In this document: positions 27,595-37,561 of the stretch, in pieces
How the letters are laid out: every line of letters begins with the position of its first letter
Numbering within the stretch: the first letter of the stretch is position 1
NCBI RefSeq assembly: GCF_003208215.1
Contig: NZ_QKLW01000005.1
Location: 186,001 to 250,000, forward strand
Direction of reading: 5' to 3'
Origin: Marinomonas alcarazii
GTDB lineage: Bacteria > Pseudomonadota > Gammaproteobacteria > Pseudomonadales > Marinomonadaceae
Length of the DNA stretch: 64,000 nt
Notes under the pieces: generated by a model
Told to the model about the DNA's origin: nothing
Databases searched by the model: none
Seen by the model: the letters and a program-made list of their open reading frames with translations, nothing else
Position numbers and translations under genes: made by a program

Positions 27595-28719
27595 CTATTT
27601 TTTGATGTCATCAAAAAAACGTTTTACGCCATCAAACCAGCTTTTTTGCTTAGGCGAATGGTCTGTACCTTCACCCATGCTATCAGCCAATTCCGTAAGC
27701 AACTCTTTTTGACGAGCAGTAAGGTTAACCGGTGTTTCAACAACCGCCTTACAAATCAAATCACCTACTGGTCCGCCACGAACAGGTTTAACACCCTTGT
27801 TACGCAAACGGAACAACTTACCTGACTGACACTCAGGGGTGACTTTTAATCGCACACGGCCATCCAGTGTAGGAACATCAATTTCGCCACCCAATGCTGC
27901 GGTAGTGAAACTAATCGGCACTTCACAATACAGATTCGCCCCATCGCGCTCAAAAATAGCATGCTGCTTAACGGACACTTGAACAAACAAGTCGCCAGCA
28001 GGACCGCCATGTGTTCCAGCTTCACCCTCACCTGACAAACGAATACGATCACCAGTATCAACGCCCGCAGGAATCTTAACATTCAGTGTTTTATATTCCT
28101 GAACACGGCCTTGGCCATGACAATCTTTACAAGGATCACTGATTACTTGGCCCTGACCATGACACTCTGGACACGCTTGCTGTACAGAGAAAAAGCCCTG
28201 TGACATACGCACTTGACCAGCGCCACCACAAGTTCCACACGTTTTTGGAGAGGAGCCTTTTTTCGCACCAGAGCCATCACACGTTTTACAACCAACCAGC
28301 GTTGGAATGCGAATTTTTTCTTCGCAGCCCCAGACAGCTTGCTCAAGATCTAGCTCTAGTGTGTAGCGTAGGTCTGAACCACGACGCGTACGGCTTTGAC
28401 CGCCACCACCGCCGCCAAAAATATCGCCAAAAACATCACCAAAAATGTCGCTAAAGCCACCGGCACCACCGCCGTAACCGCCACCAGCCTGACCATTTAC
28501 GCCTTCATGCCCAAATCGATCATAGGCAGCACGCTTATCATCAGAAGACAGTACTTCGTACGCTTCAGCCAGCTCTTTAAACTTATCAAGCGCTTCTGGG
28601 TTATCTGGGTTTTTGTCTGGATGGTACTTATTCGCTAAAGAACGATAAGCTTTTTTAATCTCTTTCTTATCCGCACTCTTGGCGACACCAAGAACGTCGT
28701 AATAGTCTCTTTTGCTCAT
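27595..28719 (-). CDS. dnaJ: co-chaperone DnaJ
   Basis: DnaJ delivers unfolded proteins to DnaK and stimulates its ATPase. The protein has a J domain with HPD ('YHPDKNPDN'), a Gly/Phe-rich linker, and four CxxCxGxG zinc repeats (about residues 140-210), then the C-terminal substrate-binding domain. I start at ATG 28719 ([11 protein letters not shown]) because AGGA lies nine bases upstream; an ATG three codons earlier overlaps that site. A stem-loop (28849-28871) lies in the gap after dnaK. Confidence 0.98.
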   Translation of the reverse strand: MSKRDYYDVLGVAKSADKKEIKKAYRSLANKYHPDKNPDNPEALDKFKELAEAYEVLSSDDKRAAYDRFGHEGVNGQAGGGYGGGAGGFSDIFGDVFGDIFGGGGGGQSRTRRGSDLRYTLELDLEQAVWGCEEKIRIPTLVGCKTCDGSGAKKGSSPKTCGTCGGAGQVRMSQGFFSVQQACPECHGQGQVISDPCKDCHGQGRVQEYKTLNVKIPAGVDTGDRIRLSGEGEAGTHGGPAGDLFVQVSVKQHAIFERDGANLYCEVPISFTTAALGGEIDVPTLDGRVRLKVTPECQSGKLFRLRNKGVKPVRGGPVGDLICKAVVETPVNLTARQKELLTELADSMGEGTDHSPKQKSWFDGVKRFFDDIKK

Positions 28720-28848
28720 CGCAGGCATTCCTGAATTTTGAAAAGTCTGAATTTAAAAGTCTTCTTTATCTAAGATGGCAGAGCCGAAAAACGTCAGAAT
28801 AAAACCATGCCGCTAAGCGCTCATCAATCGAAGATAGTGTAAACAGCA

Positions 28849-28871
28849 AAGCACGGTTCAAAACCGTGCTT
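28849..28871 (-). promoter_or_regulatory. intercistronic hairpin between dnaK and dnaJ
   Basis: AAGCACGGTT (28849-28858) pairs with AACCGTGCTT (28862-28871). It lacks a strong T-run, so it more likely acts in mRNA processing or as a weak attenuator that lowers dnaJ relative to dnaK. Confidence 0.55.
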
Positions 28872-28916
28872 GCCATAAACCGCCCCATCAATAGAGGCAA
28901 AATAAGTGTTTAACGC

Positions 28917-30833
28917 TTATTTTTTATCGTCTTTTACTTCTTCGAACTCTGCATCAACAGCGTCGTCCTGAGACTTAGCTTGCTCGCCTTCGCCTGCTGG
29001 TTGTTCAGCCGCTTCAGCATCGGCATACATCTTCTGAGCCAAAGAACCAGACGCTTGAGTCAACGCATTGGTTTTCTCTTCGATCTTCTCTTTGTCGTTA
29101 GACGTTAGTGCTTCTTCAAGTTCTGTGATCGCAGTTTCAATCGCTTCTTTCTCTTCCGCTGTTGCTTTATCGCCAGCATCAGTCAAGGTTTTACGAGTCG
29201 CGTGAATCATGCCGTCAGCTGTGTTACGAACTTGTACAAGCTCTTCGAACTTACGGTCTTCTTCCGCGTTCGCTTCAGCGTCTTGAACCATTTTTTCTAC
29301 TTCTTCATCACTTAGGCCAGAAGAAGACTTGATTACGATAGACTGCTCTTTACCTGTCGCTTTGTCTTTCGCAGAAACGCTCAAGATACCGTTGGCATCG
29401 ATGTCGAAGCTTACTTCGATTTGTGGCACACCACGTGGAGCAGGTGGAATGTCAGCCAAGTCGAAACGACCTAGAGATTTGTTCTGAGCCGCTTGCTTAC
29501 GCTCACCCTGCAATGCGTGGATAGTTACCGCATTTTGGTTGTCTTCTGCTGTAGAGAACGTCTGAGATTTCTTCGTTGGGATCGTTGTGTTTTTCTCGAT
29601 CAACGTAGTCATCACACCACCCATAGTCTCGATACCTAGAGACAGAGGCGTAACGTCTAGAAGAAGAACGTCTTTCACATCACCAGAAAGTACCGCACCT
29701 TGAATAGATGCACCGATTGCAACAGCTTCGTCTGGGTTCACGTCTTTACGTGGCTCTTTACCGAAGAATTCCGTTACTTTCGCTTGTACTAGTGGCATAC
29801 GAGTTTGACCACCGACCAAGATAACTTCGTCGATATCAGAAGCAGAAAGATCCGCATCTTTTAGAGCTTGACGGCAAGGCTCAAGAGATTTCAATACTAA
29901 CTCTTCAACCAAAGACTCCAACTTAGAACGAGTCAATTTAACGTTCAAGTGTTTAGGGCCTGTTGCATCAGCAGTGATGTAAGGCAAGTTAACTTCTGTC
30001 TGAGAAGAAGAAGACAACTCAACTTTCGCTTTCTCACCCGCTTCTTTCAAACGTTGTAGCGCTAGTGGATCGTTGTGTAGATCGATACCAGACGATTTCT
30101 TAAATTCAGCTGCTAGGTATTCGATAACGCGCATGTCGAAATCTTCACCACCTAGGAAAGTATCACCGTTTGTAGACAATACTTCGAATTGTTTCTCGCC
30201 ATCTACGTCAGCGATTTCGATGATAGAGATATCGAATGTACCACCACCAAGGTCATAAACCGCAACAGTAGAATCGCCAGAGCTCTTGTCTAGACCGTAA
30301 GCCAAGGCAGCCGCTGTTGGCTCGTTGATAATACGTTTAACTTCAAGACCTGCGATTTTACCCGCATCTTTTGTTGCTTGACGCTGAGAATCGTTAAAGT
30401 AAGCAGGCACAGTGATAACCGCTTCTGTTACTTTCTCGCCTAGGTAGTCTTCTGCAGTTTTCTTCATTTTCTTAAGAACTTCAGCAGAGATTTGTGGTGG
30501 CGCTTTCTTGTCGCCTTTCACTTCTACCCACGCATCGCCATTGTCTGCACTGATGATTTTGTAAGGCACCATAGAGATGTCTTTTTGTACAACGTCATCT
30601 TTAAATTTACGACCGATCAAACGCTTAACCGCGAACAAAGTGTTTGTTGGGTTGGTTACCGCTTGACGCTTAGCTGATTGACCTACTAATACTTCGCCAT
30701 CTTCTGCAAATGCAACGATGGAAGGAGTGGTGCGATCGCCTTCAGCGTTTTCAATAACGCGCGCTTTTTCGCCATCCAACACAGCAACACAAGAGTTCGT
30801 TGTACCTAAGTCAATACCAATGATTCTACCCAT
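28917..30833 (-). CDS. dnaK: Hsp70 chaperone DnaK
   Basis: DnaK is the ATP-driven Hsp70 chaperone. The 638-residue protein starts '[18 protein letters not shown]' at ATG 30833, with GGAG upstream; the alternative TTG five codons earlier overlaps that GGAG. It has the Hsp70 signatures '[13 protein letters not shown]' and '[13 protein letters not shown]', and ends in the typical acidic EEVKDDKK tail. It lies between grpE and dnaJ, in the usual order. Confidence 0.98.
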   Translation of the reverse strand: MGRIIGIDLGTTNSCVAVLDGEKARVIENAEGDRTTPSIVAFAEDGEVLVGQSAKRQAVTNPTNTLFAVKRLIGRKFKDDVVQKDISMVPYKIISADNGDAWVEVKGDKKAPPQISAEVLKKMKKTAEDYLGEKVTEAVITVPAYFNDSQRQATKDAGKIAGLEVKRIINEPTAAALAYGLDKSSGDSTVAVYDLGGGTFDISIIEIADVDGEKQFEVLSTNGDTFLGGEDFDMRVIEYLAAEFKKSSGIDLHNDPLALQRLKEAGEKAKVELSSSSQTEVNLPYITADATGPKHLNVKLTRSKLESLVEELVLKSLEPCRQALKDADLSASDIDEVILVGGQTRMPLVQAKVTEFFGKEPRKDVNPDEAVAIGASIQGAVLSGDVKDVLLLDVTPLSLGIETMGGVMTTLIEKNTTIPTKKSQTFSTAEDNQNAVTIHALQGERKQAAQNKSLGRFDLADIPPAPRGVPQIEVSFDIDANGILSVSAKDKATGKEQSIVIKSSSGLSDEEVEKMVQDAEANAEEDRKFEELVQVRNTADGMIHATRKTLTDAGDKATAEEKEAIETAITELEEALTSNDKEKIEEKTNALTQASGSLAQKMYADAEAAEQPAGEGEQAKSQDDAVDAEFEEVKDDKK

Positions 30834-30878
30834 GGTTTGTATCTCCAATAAATTCGTTTATAACAATGATAATTCTGT

Positions 30879-30906
30879 ATTTGGGTACGCTTAAAAGTAT
30901 TTCAAG
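30879..30906 (-). promoter_or_regulatory. possible sigma-32 promoter of dnaK
   Basis: On the minus strand, CTTGAAA (30900-30906) is followed after 14 bases by a CCCAAAT-type element near 30879-30886. This resembles the heat-shock consensus CTTGAAA-N13-14-CCCCAT. It is weaker than the grpE site. Confidence 0.5.
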
Positions 30907-30935
30907 CGTCCAGTGTCAAAAAAATGACAGTATTT

Positions 30936-31514
30936 TTAAGCCGCGCTTGAAACCACTACCATAGCTGGGCGCAATAGGCGGCCATTGATGGTGTAACCCT
31001 TCTGTACAACATCCATTACGGTGTTAGGTTCTAGCTCAGGGTTTGGCACCATAGTCATTGCTTGATGCAATTCTGGGTTGAAAGGTTCGCCATGTGGATC
31101 AACGACTTTCACCTCAAAACGCGCCAAGGTTTCTAGCAAATCTTTTAATGTCAGCTCAACGCCTTCACGTACAGGGTCTTCTTCTCCTGTATCCGGTGCA
31201 GACGCCAAAGCACGTTCAAGATTGTCCGCCACGTTCACCACGGATTTAGCAAACTTTTCTAAACCAAACTTGTGCGCTTTCTCGACATCTTGTTCTGCAC
31301 GACGACGAACATTTTGCGCGTCAGCGTGAGCGCGAAGTGCCGCTTCTTTGTACTGAGCGACTTCTTCTAATGCTTTTGCAAGCTCATCATTTTCAGTAAC
31401 TTCTTCTAAAGTCTCTACTTCTGGCTCTAAAAGTTCTTCTACTGATTCGTTTTGCGTTTCGCTTTTCAAATCTTGCTCCGCGTCTAGGTTAGGATTTTTT
31501 TGCTGCTCACTCAT
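30936..31514 (-). CDS. grpE: nucleotide exchange factor GrpE
   Basis: GrpE releases ADP from DnaK. The 192-residue protein has an acidic disordered N-terminus, a long coiled-coil ('[22 protein letters not shown]') and the C-terminal beta domain with '[19 protein letters not shown]' and '[21 protein letters not shown]'. It is the first gene of the grpE-dnaK-dnaJ heat-shock unit. Confidence 0.97.
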   Translation of the reverse strand: MSEQQKNPNLDAEQDLKSETQNESVEELLEPEVETLEEVTENDELAKALEEVAQYKEAALRAHADAQNVRRRAEQDVEKAHKFGLEKFAKSVVNVADNLERALASAPDTGEEDPVREGVELTLKDLLETLARFEVKVVDPHGEPFNPELHQAMTMVPNPELEPNTVMDVVQKGYTINGRLLRPAMVVVSSAA

Positions 31515-31561
31515 TCTTCAACTCCAAATAACAGAAACAATTCTTTGTCTGTGCTGGTTAT

Positions 31562-31587
31562 ATGGGGACAGCTTTTTACCTTTCAAC
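31562..31587 (-). promoter_or_regulatory. sigma-32 heat-shock promoter of grpE
   Basis: On the minus strand GTTGAAA (31581-31587), then 13 bases, then CCCCAT (31562-31567) match the sigma-32 consensus almost exactly. It lies about 50 bases upstream of grpE, divergent from recN. Confidence 0.8.
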
Positions 31588-31627
31588 ACTATAGCCGCAT
31601 TAATTTCATGGGAATTTAATTTACTGA

Positions 31628-31672
31628 CAGTACTTGTCAAAAAACAACCAAGTACTGTATAAATAACCATAT
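31628..31672. promoter_or_regulatory. recN control region: 9-bp inverted repeat and LexA-like box
   Basis: CAGTACTTG (31628-31636) and CAAGTACTG (31649-31657) are perfect inverted arms 12 bases apart. The right arm merges into TACTGTATAAATAACCATAT (31653-31672), a near LexA box with the CTG half intact and CAT in place of CAG. recN is a classic SOS gene, so this probably controls its damage induction. Confidence 0.55.
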
Positions 31673-31700
31673 AAATATATTCTCTTTTTTGGAGCACTCT

Positions 31701-33371
31701 ATGCTGACCAGCATCGCTATTTCCAACTTCGCCATTGTTGAATCCCTAGAACTGGAGTTCAAAAAAGGCATGACCGTGATTTCTGGTGAAACCGGTGCAG
31801 GTAAATCCATCATGGTGGATGCCCTGTCACTTTGCTTAGGCGATCGTACCGATGCCGCGGTAGTAAGACATGGACAAAAAAAAGCCGATATCAGTGCCAG
31901 TTTTGATATTCAGCAATACCCGCATGTTTTTAAGTGGCTTGAAGAGAGAGATTTAGAGCAAGAACAACATTGTATTCTGCGTCGCGTCATCAGCAAAGAA
32001 GGTCGTTCTAAAGCCTATATTAATGGCCGTCCTTGCACGCTCAGCGACCTAAAAGAAGTAGGCAGCTACCTTGTCGACATTCATGGTCAGCACGAACACC
32101 AGTCCCTACTTAAAAAGAATGCCCAAAGACAACAGCTCGATGAATACGGTCAACTCACCGAGCTAAGCAAAAAAGTCAGCAGCCAATATTCCACATGGCG
32201 CCAACTTAAAGAAGAGCTATCAGCACAACAAAACCGTTCATCCGAACAAGACGCCAAGATCCAGCTCTTGTCTTACCAAGCACAAGAGTTACAGCAGCTT
32301 GATTTAAAAGAAGGCGAAATCGAAGAGCTAGAAAACGAGCAAGCTTTCTTGTCAAACATCGCCGATGCACAATTTAAAGCGTATCAAGCCAGCGGCATCC
32401 TGATCGATAGCGACGAAGGCAACGTGTGCTCCTTGCTGCACCAAGCGATTAACAGCGCAAGCCAAATCCGCCCTGCAACCAAAGAACTAGAAAACGCACT
32501 CGAAATGATGAACGTCGCCTTAATACAAGCGCAAGAAGCCGCCGACAGCTTGCATCATTATCAGGACACGCTAGAACAAAACCCAGAACGTCTAAACGAC
32601 ATAGAACAGCGTTTATCAGAAATTTACGACACCGCTCGCAAACACAGAACCTTACCAGAAGGCCTAATTTCCCTTCGTGAAAGTGTTGAAGCGGAGCTAG
32701 CCAGCCTACAAGGCAGCGAAGAAAGCATCGAATCACTGAAAGAAAAAGAAGAACAAGCCTACGAAAAGCTCACAGCCTTGGCGACCACGCTGACCGAAAA
32801 ACGCATTGTGGCAAAAGACATATTAGCCAAGAAAGTAGAAGAGCAAATACACGGCTTAGGCATGCCCCATGCCCGCTTCTATATTCAGTGCCAACCACTC
32901 ACTCAAGTGTCTGCCAACGGTTTTGAAGACATCGAATACATGATCGCCTCTAACCCAGGGCAACCAGCGCAACCACTACGCAAAGTAGCATCTGGTGGTG
33001 AGCTATCTCGTATCAGCTTGGGGATTCAGGTAGTCACTGCGCACACTTCTATTATCCCAACCTTAGTCTTTGACGAAGTCGACGTTGGTATCAGTGGTGG
33101 CATCGCTGAGGTGGTGGGTCGTATGCTGCGCTCGGTCGGCAAACGAGGACAAGTATTCTGCGTAACACACTTGGCGCAAGTCGCCGCGCAGGGTAACCAG
33201 CATTTACGTGTTAGCAAGTTGGTCGAAAACCAAGCAACCTCTTCTCAGGTGGAACTGCTCAAAGATCAAGACCGCGCACAGGAAATCGCACGTTTACTGG
33301 GTGGATTAGAACTCACAGAACAAACGTTAGCCCACGCCCGCGAAATGCTGGGCAACGTCCAACTACAATAA
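31701..33371 (+). CDS. recN: DNA repair protein RecN
   Basis: RecN is an SMC-like ATPase that acts early in double-strand-break repair. From ATG 31701 (TTTGGAG upstream) it has 556 residues. It has an N-terminal P-loop 'SGETGAGKSIMVDAL', a long coiled coil (about 150-350) and a C-terminal ABC half with 'VASGGELSRISLGIQVV' signature and 'LVFDEVDVGISG' Walker B. The upstream LexA-like box fits SOS control. Confidence 0.97.
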   Translation: MLTSIAISNFAIVESLELEFKKGMTVISGETGAGKSIMVDALSLCLGDRTDAAVVRHGQKKADISASFDIQQYPHVFKWLEERDLEQEQHCILRRVISKEGRSKAYINGRPCTLSDLKEVGSYLVDIHGQHEHQSLLKKNAQRQQLDEYGQLTELSKKVSSQYSTWRQLKEELSAQQNRSSEQDAKIQLLSYQAQELQQLDLKEGEIEELENEQAFLSNIADAQFKAYQASGILIDSDEGNVCSLLHQAINSASQIRPATKELENALEMMNVALIQAQEAADSLHHYQDTLEQNPERLNDIEQRLSEIYDTARKHRTLPEGLISLRESVEAELASLQGSEESIESLKEKEEQAYEKLTALATTLTEKRIVAKDILAKKVEEQIHGLGMPHARFYIQCQPLTQVSANGFEDIEYMIASNPGQPAQPLRKVASGGELSRISLGIQVVTAHTSIIPTLVFDEVDVGISGGIAEVVGRMLRSVGKRGQVFCVTHLAQVAAQGNQHLRVSKLVENQATSSQVELLKDQDRAQEIARLLGGLELTEQTLAHAREMLGNVQLQ

Positions 33372-33423
33372 GAGCGACCAGCGCAAACGATATCAAGCAT
33401 AAGCAACTAATCGCTTAGCAAAC

Positions 33424-33458
33424 AAAAATGCCCAAACTGGACAGTTTGGGCATTTTTT
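33424..33458. terminator. bidirectional terminator between recN and fur
   Basis: AAAAATGCCCAAACTG pairs with CAGTTTGGGCATTTTT across a GA loop region, with flanking A/T runs that can serve both strands. Confidence 0.88.
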
Positions 33459-33485
33459 ATCTGCAACTAAAAAGTAAGCGCGCGA

Positions 33486-33896
33486 TTACTTCTTTTTAGG
33501 GCGCACGTACAAGATCAAACTATGGTCTTCGATTTCAAAGCCATGTTCTTCTGCGATTTCGTGCTGACGTTTTTCGATGATCGGATCAACAAATTCAATA
33601 ACTTTACCTGAGTCTAAGCAAATCATGTGATCGTGGTGATCGCCTTTTGCCAATTCAAATACAGCCGTACCTGCTTCAAAATGATGACGCTGAACCAAAC
33701 TCGCCGTTTCGAACTGAGTTAACACACGGTAAACCGTTGCCAGACCCACATCTTCACCTTGATCCAATAGAGTGCGATAAACATCATCAGCACTCATATG
33801 ACGGTCTCCCGCACTTTCAAGAATCTGTAAAATTTTCACTCTAGGTAAGGTAACCTTGAGTCCCGCTTTCTTTAGCTCTTGATTTTCGCTAGTCAT
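33486..33896 (-). CDS. fur: ferric uptake regulator Fur
   Basis: Fur represses iron-uptake genes when bound to Fe(II). The 136-residue protein has the winged-helix N-terminus ('GLKVTLPRVKILQILE') and metal-binding motifs 'HHFEAGTAVFELAKGDHHDHMICLDSGKV'-type His-rich stretch near 80-100. The canonical CxxC zinc motif is reduced to a single Cys (CLDSG), as in some Pseudomonas-type Fur proteins. It diverges from bamE. Confidence 0.95.
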   Translation of the reverse strand: MTSENQELKKAGLKVTLPRVKILQILESAGDRHMSADDVYRTLLDQGEDVGLATVYRVLTQFETASLVQRHHFEAGTAVFELAKGDHHDHMICLDSGKVIEFVDPIIEKRQHEIAEEHGFEIEDHSLILYVRPKKK

Positions 33897-33920
33897 GAGT
33901 CATTCTCTATTCGATCTTGT

Positions 33921-33937
33921 TGATAATTACTTTATCA
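33921..33937. promoter_or_regulatory. putative Fur box
   Basis: TGATAA (33921-33926) and TTATCA (33932-33937) form an inverted repeat with five bases between, resembling the core of the GATAAT-type Fur box. It lies just upstream of fur, suggesting autoregulation. Confidence 0.45.
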
Positions 33938-33965
33938 TTAGCATACCAGAGTAAGGATAATACAA

Positions 33966-34283
33966 ATGAAAAAAACAGTTTTAATATTATGTGCAGCGCT
34001 TTCACTTGGCGCCTGCAGTTTATTTCCAGACCCTTACAAAGTTCCAGTATCGCAAGGGAACCTAGTAACAAAGGATCAGTTATCACAGTTACAAATTGGC
34101 ATGTCAGAGTCTCAGGTCACTTATCTACTGGGTAACCCCATGCTAAGAGACACCTTCAAACCAAATGAATGGCACTACATGTTCACATCAATCCATGGAA
34201 CACCAGACACTCAAAAAAGTGAGGTCGACGATTTAGTGCTCATTTTCGACAATGGCATTTTGAAAGAAATCAAAAACAACTAG
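33966..34283 (+). CDS. bamE: outer-membrane assembly lipoprotein BamE
   Basis: BamE (SmpA/OmlA) is a small lipoprotein of the BAM complex that inserts outer-membrane beta-barrels. The 105-residue precursor has a lipobox 'LGACSLFPD' with the lipidated Cys at residue 18, then the family motif 'QIGMSESQVTYLLGNPMLRDTF' and 'WHYMF'. The gene order fur-bamE-rnfH-ratA is common in gammaproteobacteria. Its 3' end overlaps rnfH by four bases in convergent orientation. Confidence 0.95.
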   Translation: MKKTVLILCAALSLGACSLFPDPYKVPVSQGNLVTKDQLSQLQIGMSESQVTYLLGNPMLRDTFKPNEWHYMFTSIHGTPDTQKSEVDDLVLIFDNGILKEIKNN

Positions 34284-34558
34284 CCATTTTTTGCTGCACG
34301 GTTGGCCCTAGCTTGTTTAGGGTCGACCTTCAGTTCACGATACAACTCTACTCGCTCACCTTCTTTTAACACTTGTTCTTCCGCATTTCTAACCGCTTTA
34401 CCAAAAATCCCGACTTTCACGGTTTCCAGATCCACGTCAGGGAAAAAAGCATTAATATTAGAACGACGTACAGCGTCGCGAACACTACAACCTTCCTCTA
34501 CCTCTAAAGCAATAATCTTTTGCTTTTCGGGCAAAGCATAAGCTACTTCAACTCTCAT
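34280..34558 (-). CDS. rnfH: RnfH-family protein (RatB)
   Basis: This small ubiquitin-like-fold protein (92 residues from ATG 34558) has the UPF0125 pattern 'VEVAYALPEKQKIIALEV' and 'VGIFGKAVRNAEEQVLKEGERVELYREL'. It pairs with ratA in toxin-antitoxin-like loci of Escherichia coli, although its role is uncertain. I chose the ATG one base after the ratA stop, with a Shine-Dalgarno-like ACGGTGA; a longer frame would overlap ratA. Confidence 0.9.
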   Translation of the reverse strand: MRVEVAYALPEKQKIIALEVEEGCSVRDAVRRSNINAFFPDVDLETVKVGIFGKAVRNAEEQVLKEGERVELYRELKVDPKQARANRAAKNG

Positions 34559-34559
34559 A

Positions 34560-34991
34560 CTATTCACCGTATACCACTTTTGCACGCTTACTGAAGGAAT
34601 CTACCATCGTATTCGCAATTTGGCTAAAGACGCCCCCAAAAGCAAACTTTAGCATCCCGCTCAATTCAAACTGAATGCTAAGCATAATTTTACAACTGGT
34701 TGGAGACAATTCCGTGAATGTCCATACGCCATGCAAGCTTTTAAACGGCCCTTTCACTAGAGTCATCTCTATTTTATGACAAGGCTGTAAGAAGTTCTTA
34801 GTTGTAAACGACTGACGAACAGGCCCTTTGCCTACTTCCAAAGACGCCACAATCTCTGTAGGCGTTTGAGAAATCAACGTAGAGTCCAAGCAGCCTGGCA
34901 AGAATTCAGGGTAACAATCAATGTCATTCACCAGAGCAAACATCTGCTCGCAGCTATAATTTACATGAGCAAAACGCTCTATATGACTCAA
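34560..34991 (-). CDS. ratA: RatA-type START-domain protein (COQ10 family)
   Basis: The 143-residue protein has the polyketide-cyclase/START-like fold of COQ10 proteins: 'YSCEQMFALVNDIDCYPEFLPGC' near the start and 'TMVDSFSKRAKVVYG' at the end. COQ10 relatives bind ubiquinone, and E. coli RatA was reported to inhibit ribosome subunit association. It lies one base downstream of the NSS transporter and one base upstream of rnfH, so the three genes are very likely one transcript. Confidence 0.93.
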   Translation of the reverse strand: MSHIERFAHVNYSCEQMFALVNDIDCYPEFLPGCLDSTLISQTPTEIVASLEVGKGPVRQSFTTKNFLQPCHKIEMTLVKGPFKSLHGVWTFTELSPTSCKIMLSIQFELSGMLKFAFGGVFSQIANTMVDSFSKRAKVVYGE

Positions 34992-34992
34992 A

Positions 34993-36351
34993 CTAAACTC
35001 CTATCCAACCTGCAAATGTAATAACAATCATTGCTGGAATACTGATGTATTTTAACGTCTTATACCACCACTGAAAATGGCTAACCTTGTTAGTAATCAT
35101 CTCATTTTGCAACATAGTGTGAGGAATGAACCACGCAACCAAAATGGACAACCCAATCGCGCCAACGGGCAGCAAGATCAACGAGGTAAACCTATCCAAC
35201 AATTCAAAAAAGTTTAAGCCAAACAAAAACTTGCTGTCCCAATGGTTAAAAGACAACAACACAGCAATACCAACAAACCAAACCGCAAGCCCCATTAAAA
35301 AAGCCGCCTTCAATCGCGCCATGTAAAACTTTTCATGCAACCAAGCGACGAACAACTCCAACATAGAAATCGCAGAAGTTAACGCAGCCACCACCAGCAA
35401 TAAAAAGAACACACCCGCAAACAGCTGTCCGCCAGGCAAACCACCAAAAATAATAGGAAGCGACACAAACGTCAGACTAGGCCCCGCCTCAACGTCTATT
35501 TGAAACGCAAAAGCCAACGGAAAAATAACCAACGCCGCCAATATGGCAACCAACAAATCTACGGCAACGACAATACTGCACGCTCGCGCGATCGACATAC
35601 GCTTACTCATGTAGGCTCCATAGGCAAACATCGCCCCCATGCCCACACTTAAACTGAACAGCGCCAAACCTACCGCCGACAACACCACATCAAACGTAAT
35701 GTCTTCCCAAGACCAGCGAAACATAAAGCTCAACGCTTTACTCATATTCCCGATCATCATGGAATAAGCCGCCAGTAGCAGCAAAGTCACCACCAAAATA
35801 GGCAACAAAATACGAACCACAGCAGACAAACCGCGTGTTACAGCCTGCCCTACTGTCAGCACCACAAGTCCCATAAACACCGTGTGCCACAACAGCATTT
35901 CCGCTGGCGTCGAAAGCAATGTCTCAAACATGCTCAAGGCACCATCATGCGTAACCGCCACAAAATCGCCTGTTACAGCACGATCTAAATAAGCCAACGA
36001 CCACCCTGCGATCACACTGTAAAACGTCAGGATCAAAAAGCCCGTAAAACCAGCCAACCAAGGCACACACACCCACGCAGGGTGAATAATCCGGCGTTCG
36101 CTTAAATCATTCACAGTATCAACAGGGTTAGAACGAACCGTCCGCCCCAAAGCAACCTCTGCCATCAAAACAGGCAAACCGACCAATATCAAACAAAGGC
36201 AATACACCAGCAAAAATGCACCGCCACCGTTCTCACCGAGCACATAAGGGAACTTCCAAATATTCCCCAACCCAACAGCCGACCCACTGGCCGCAAAAAT
36301 AAATATCCACGGACTTGACCAGATACCTTGTAAACATCGACTTTCCGGCAT
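34993..36351 (-). CDS. NSS-family sodium-dependent amino-acid transporter
   Basis: A LeuT-fold transporter of the neurotransmitter:sodium symporter family, about 452 residues with 11-12 hydrophobic segments. The sodium- and substrate-binding first helix reads 'GSAVGLGNIWKFPYVLGENGGG'. The substrate is probably a neutral amino acid, but this cannot be fixed from sequence. The open frame can start at a GTG at 36372; I prefer ATG 36351. It is the first gene of the unit with ratA and rnfH. Confidence 0.88.
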   Translation of the reverse strand: MPESRCLQGIWSSPWIFIFAASGSAVGLGNIWKFPYVLGENGGGAFLLVYCLCLILVGLPVLMAEVALGRTVRSNPVDTVNDLSERRIIHPAWVCVPWLAGFTGFLILTFYSVIAGWSLAYLDRAVTGDFVAVTHDGALSMFETLLSTPAEMLLWHTVFMGLVVLTVGQAVTRGLSAVVRILLPILVVTLLLLAAYSMMIGNMSKALSFMFRWSWEDITFDVVLSAVGLALFSLSVGMGAMFAYGAYMSKRMSIARACSIVVAVDLLVAILAALVIFPLAFAFQIDVEAGPSLTFVSLPIIFGGLPGGQLFAGVFFLLLVVAALTSAISMLELFVAWLHEKFYMARLKAAFLMGLAVWFVGIAVLLSFNHWDSKFLFGLNFFELLDRFTSLILLPVGAIGLSILVAWFIPHTMLQNEMITNKVSHFQWWYKTLKYISIPAMIVITFAGWIGV

Positions 36352-36531
36352 AAATTTAGGCTCTAATTGCACAACATTGGTTAAGGATAGGAAGAAAACG
36401 CGAACGTGGCCAACACATCCGCCTCTCCTACCCAGACAAAATAATCAACAAGTACGAATTTTCTAACATTCAGGCGCATACCTCAAGAAAAGCATAGGTT
36501 TTTGCCTCTATCGACCGTATAATTTCTGACT

Positions 36532-37011
36532 ATGAGTAAAGCAAAGAAAAAATCCAACAGCACGGGCACTATAGCGCTTAATAAACGTGCAAAATATGAC
36601 TACTTTGTCGACCAGAAGTTCGAAGCCGGATTGGTTTTATCTGGCTGGGAAGTAAAAAGTCTGCGAGAAGGCAAAGCCCAACTTGTCGATTCCTTCGTTA
36701 TTATCCACCAAAACGAAGCATGGCTTGTTGGCGCCCGTATCACTCCACTACTAAGTGCTTCCACGCACGTAGTGTGCGAACCGTTACGCCAGCGCAAACT
36801 ATTACTTAACCGCAAAGAACTTGATCGCATCATCCAAGTTACCGAGCAAAAAGGCAAAACCTGTGCGGCCATGGCGCTGTACTGGAAAGGCAATAAGATC
36901 AAATGCGAAGTAGCCCTAGTAACCGGTAAAAAAGATCACGACAAACGGGATACCGAACGTGATCGCGACTGGTCAAGAGACAAAGAAAGACTAATGAAGC
37001 ACAACATTTAA
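36532..37011 (+). CDS. smpB: tmRNA-binding protein SmpB
   Basis: SmpB binds tmRNA and places it in the A site of stalled ribosomes. The 159-residue protein has the family pattern '[20 protein letters not shown]', '[14 protein letters not shown]' and the basic C-terminal tail with '[19 protein letters not shown]', which threads the mRNA channel. It lies 86 bases before ssrA, its partner RNA. Confidence 0.97.
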   Translation: MSKAKKKSNSTGTIALNKRAKYDYFVDQKFEAGLVLSGWEVKSLREGKAQLVDSFVIIHQNEAWLVGARITPLLSASTHVVCEPLRQRKLLLNRKELDRIIQVTEQKGKTCAAMALYWKGNKIKCEVALVTGKKDHDKRDTERDRDWSRDKERLMKHNI

Positions 37012-37083
37012 TCGTAAGATTAAACGTGTAGATAGTTAGCATTTATGCGTTACCGCTGGCGTAAATTAATTGTTTCCGCTAGT

Positions 37084-37089
37084 ATAACG
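37084..37089 (+). promoter_or_regulatory. -10 element of ssrA
   Basis: TATAAC lies eight bases before the mature 5' GGGG of tmRNA, the expected position of a -10 box. A good -35 is not obvious. Confidence 0.5.
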
Positions 37090-37097
37090 CCAACTTC

Positions 37098-37459
37098 GGG
37101 GATGACTTGGTTTCGACGCCGGTTACAAAACCTGAGGTGCATGTCGAGAGTGATACGTGATCTCGTAAATCCCCCGTATCAATTTAATAGTCGCAAACGA
37201 CGAAAACTACGCTTTAGCAGCCTAAACCGCTGCTAGTGTGCTGCCCTCAGGTTGCTTGTAGCCAGAGATTCTGCAGTATCATAAATTACAAGATGCTAAC
37301 TGATGCCCCGCCTAGGGATAAGGTTATAAGATTAAGTAGGCTCGCCATTAACACCCTGTCCTTCGGGCGGTTCGTGGTCAAATAATAGAAGTGACTAAGC
37401 ATGTAGATCCAATGGCAGAGGACTGGCGGACGGGGGTTCGAATCCCCCCATCTCCACCA
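37098..37459 (+). ncRNA. ssrA: transfer-messenger RNA
   Basis: A 362-nt tmRNA. The 5' GGGGATG pairs with CATCTCC near the 3' end to form the acceptor stem, followed by discriminator A and encoded CCA (37457-37459). The T-arm 'GGGGGTTCGAATCCCCC' is clear. The tag frame begins at GCA 37193 and encodes ANDENYALAA, then TAA (37223-37225), a typical gammaproteobacterial proteolysis tag. The 3' end serves as an integration site for the island that follows. Confidence 0.97.
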
Positions 37460-37528
37460 ATCAAGCGCTTGATTTTAAAAGAGTTTGCACTTTTTAAATG
37501 AAGTCTGTGCACATATGGGGCACCAAAT

Positions 37529-37561
37529 AAAAAAAGCCGCTAATCTTTAGCGGCTTTTTTT
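37529..37561. terminator. bidirectional terminator after ssrA
   Basis: AAAAAAGCCGCTAA pairs with TTAGCGGCTTTTTT around TCT. It overlaps the last codons of the convergent unknown gene at 37540 and can end both transcripts. Confidence 0.88.
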
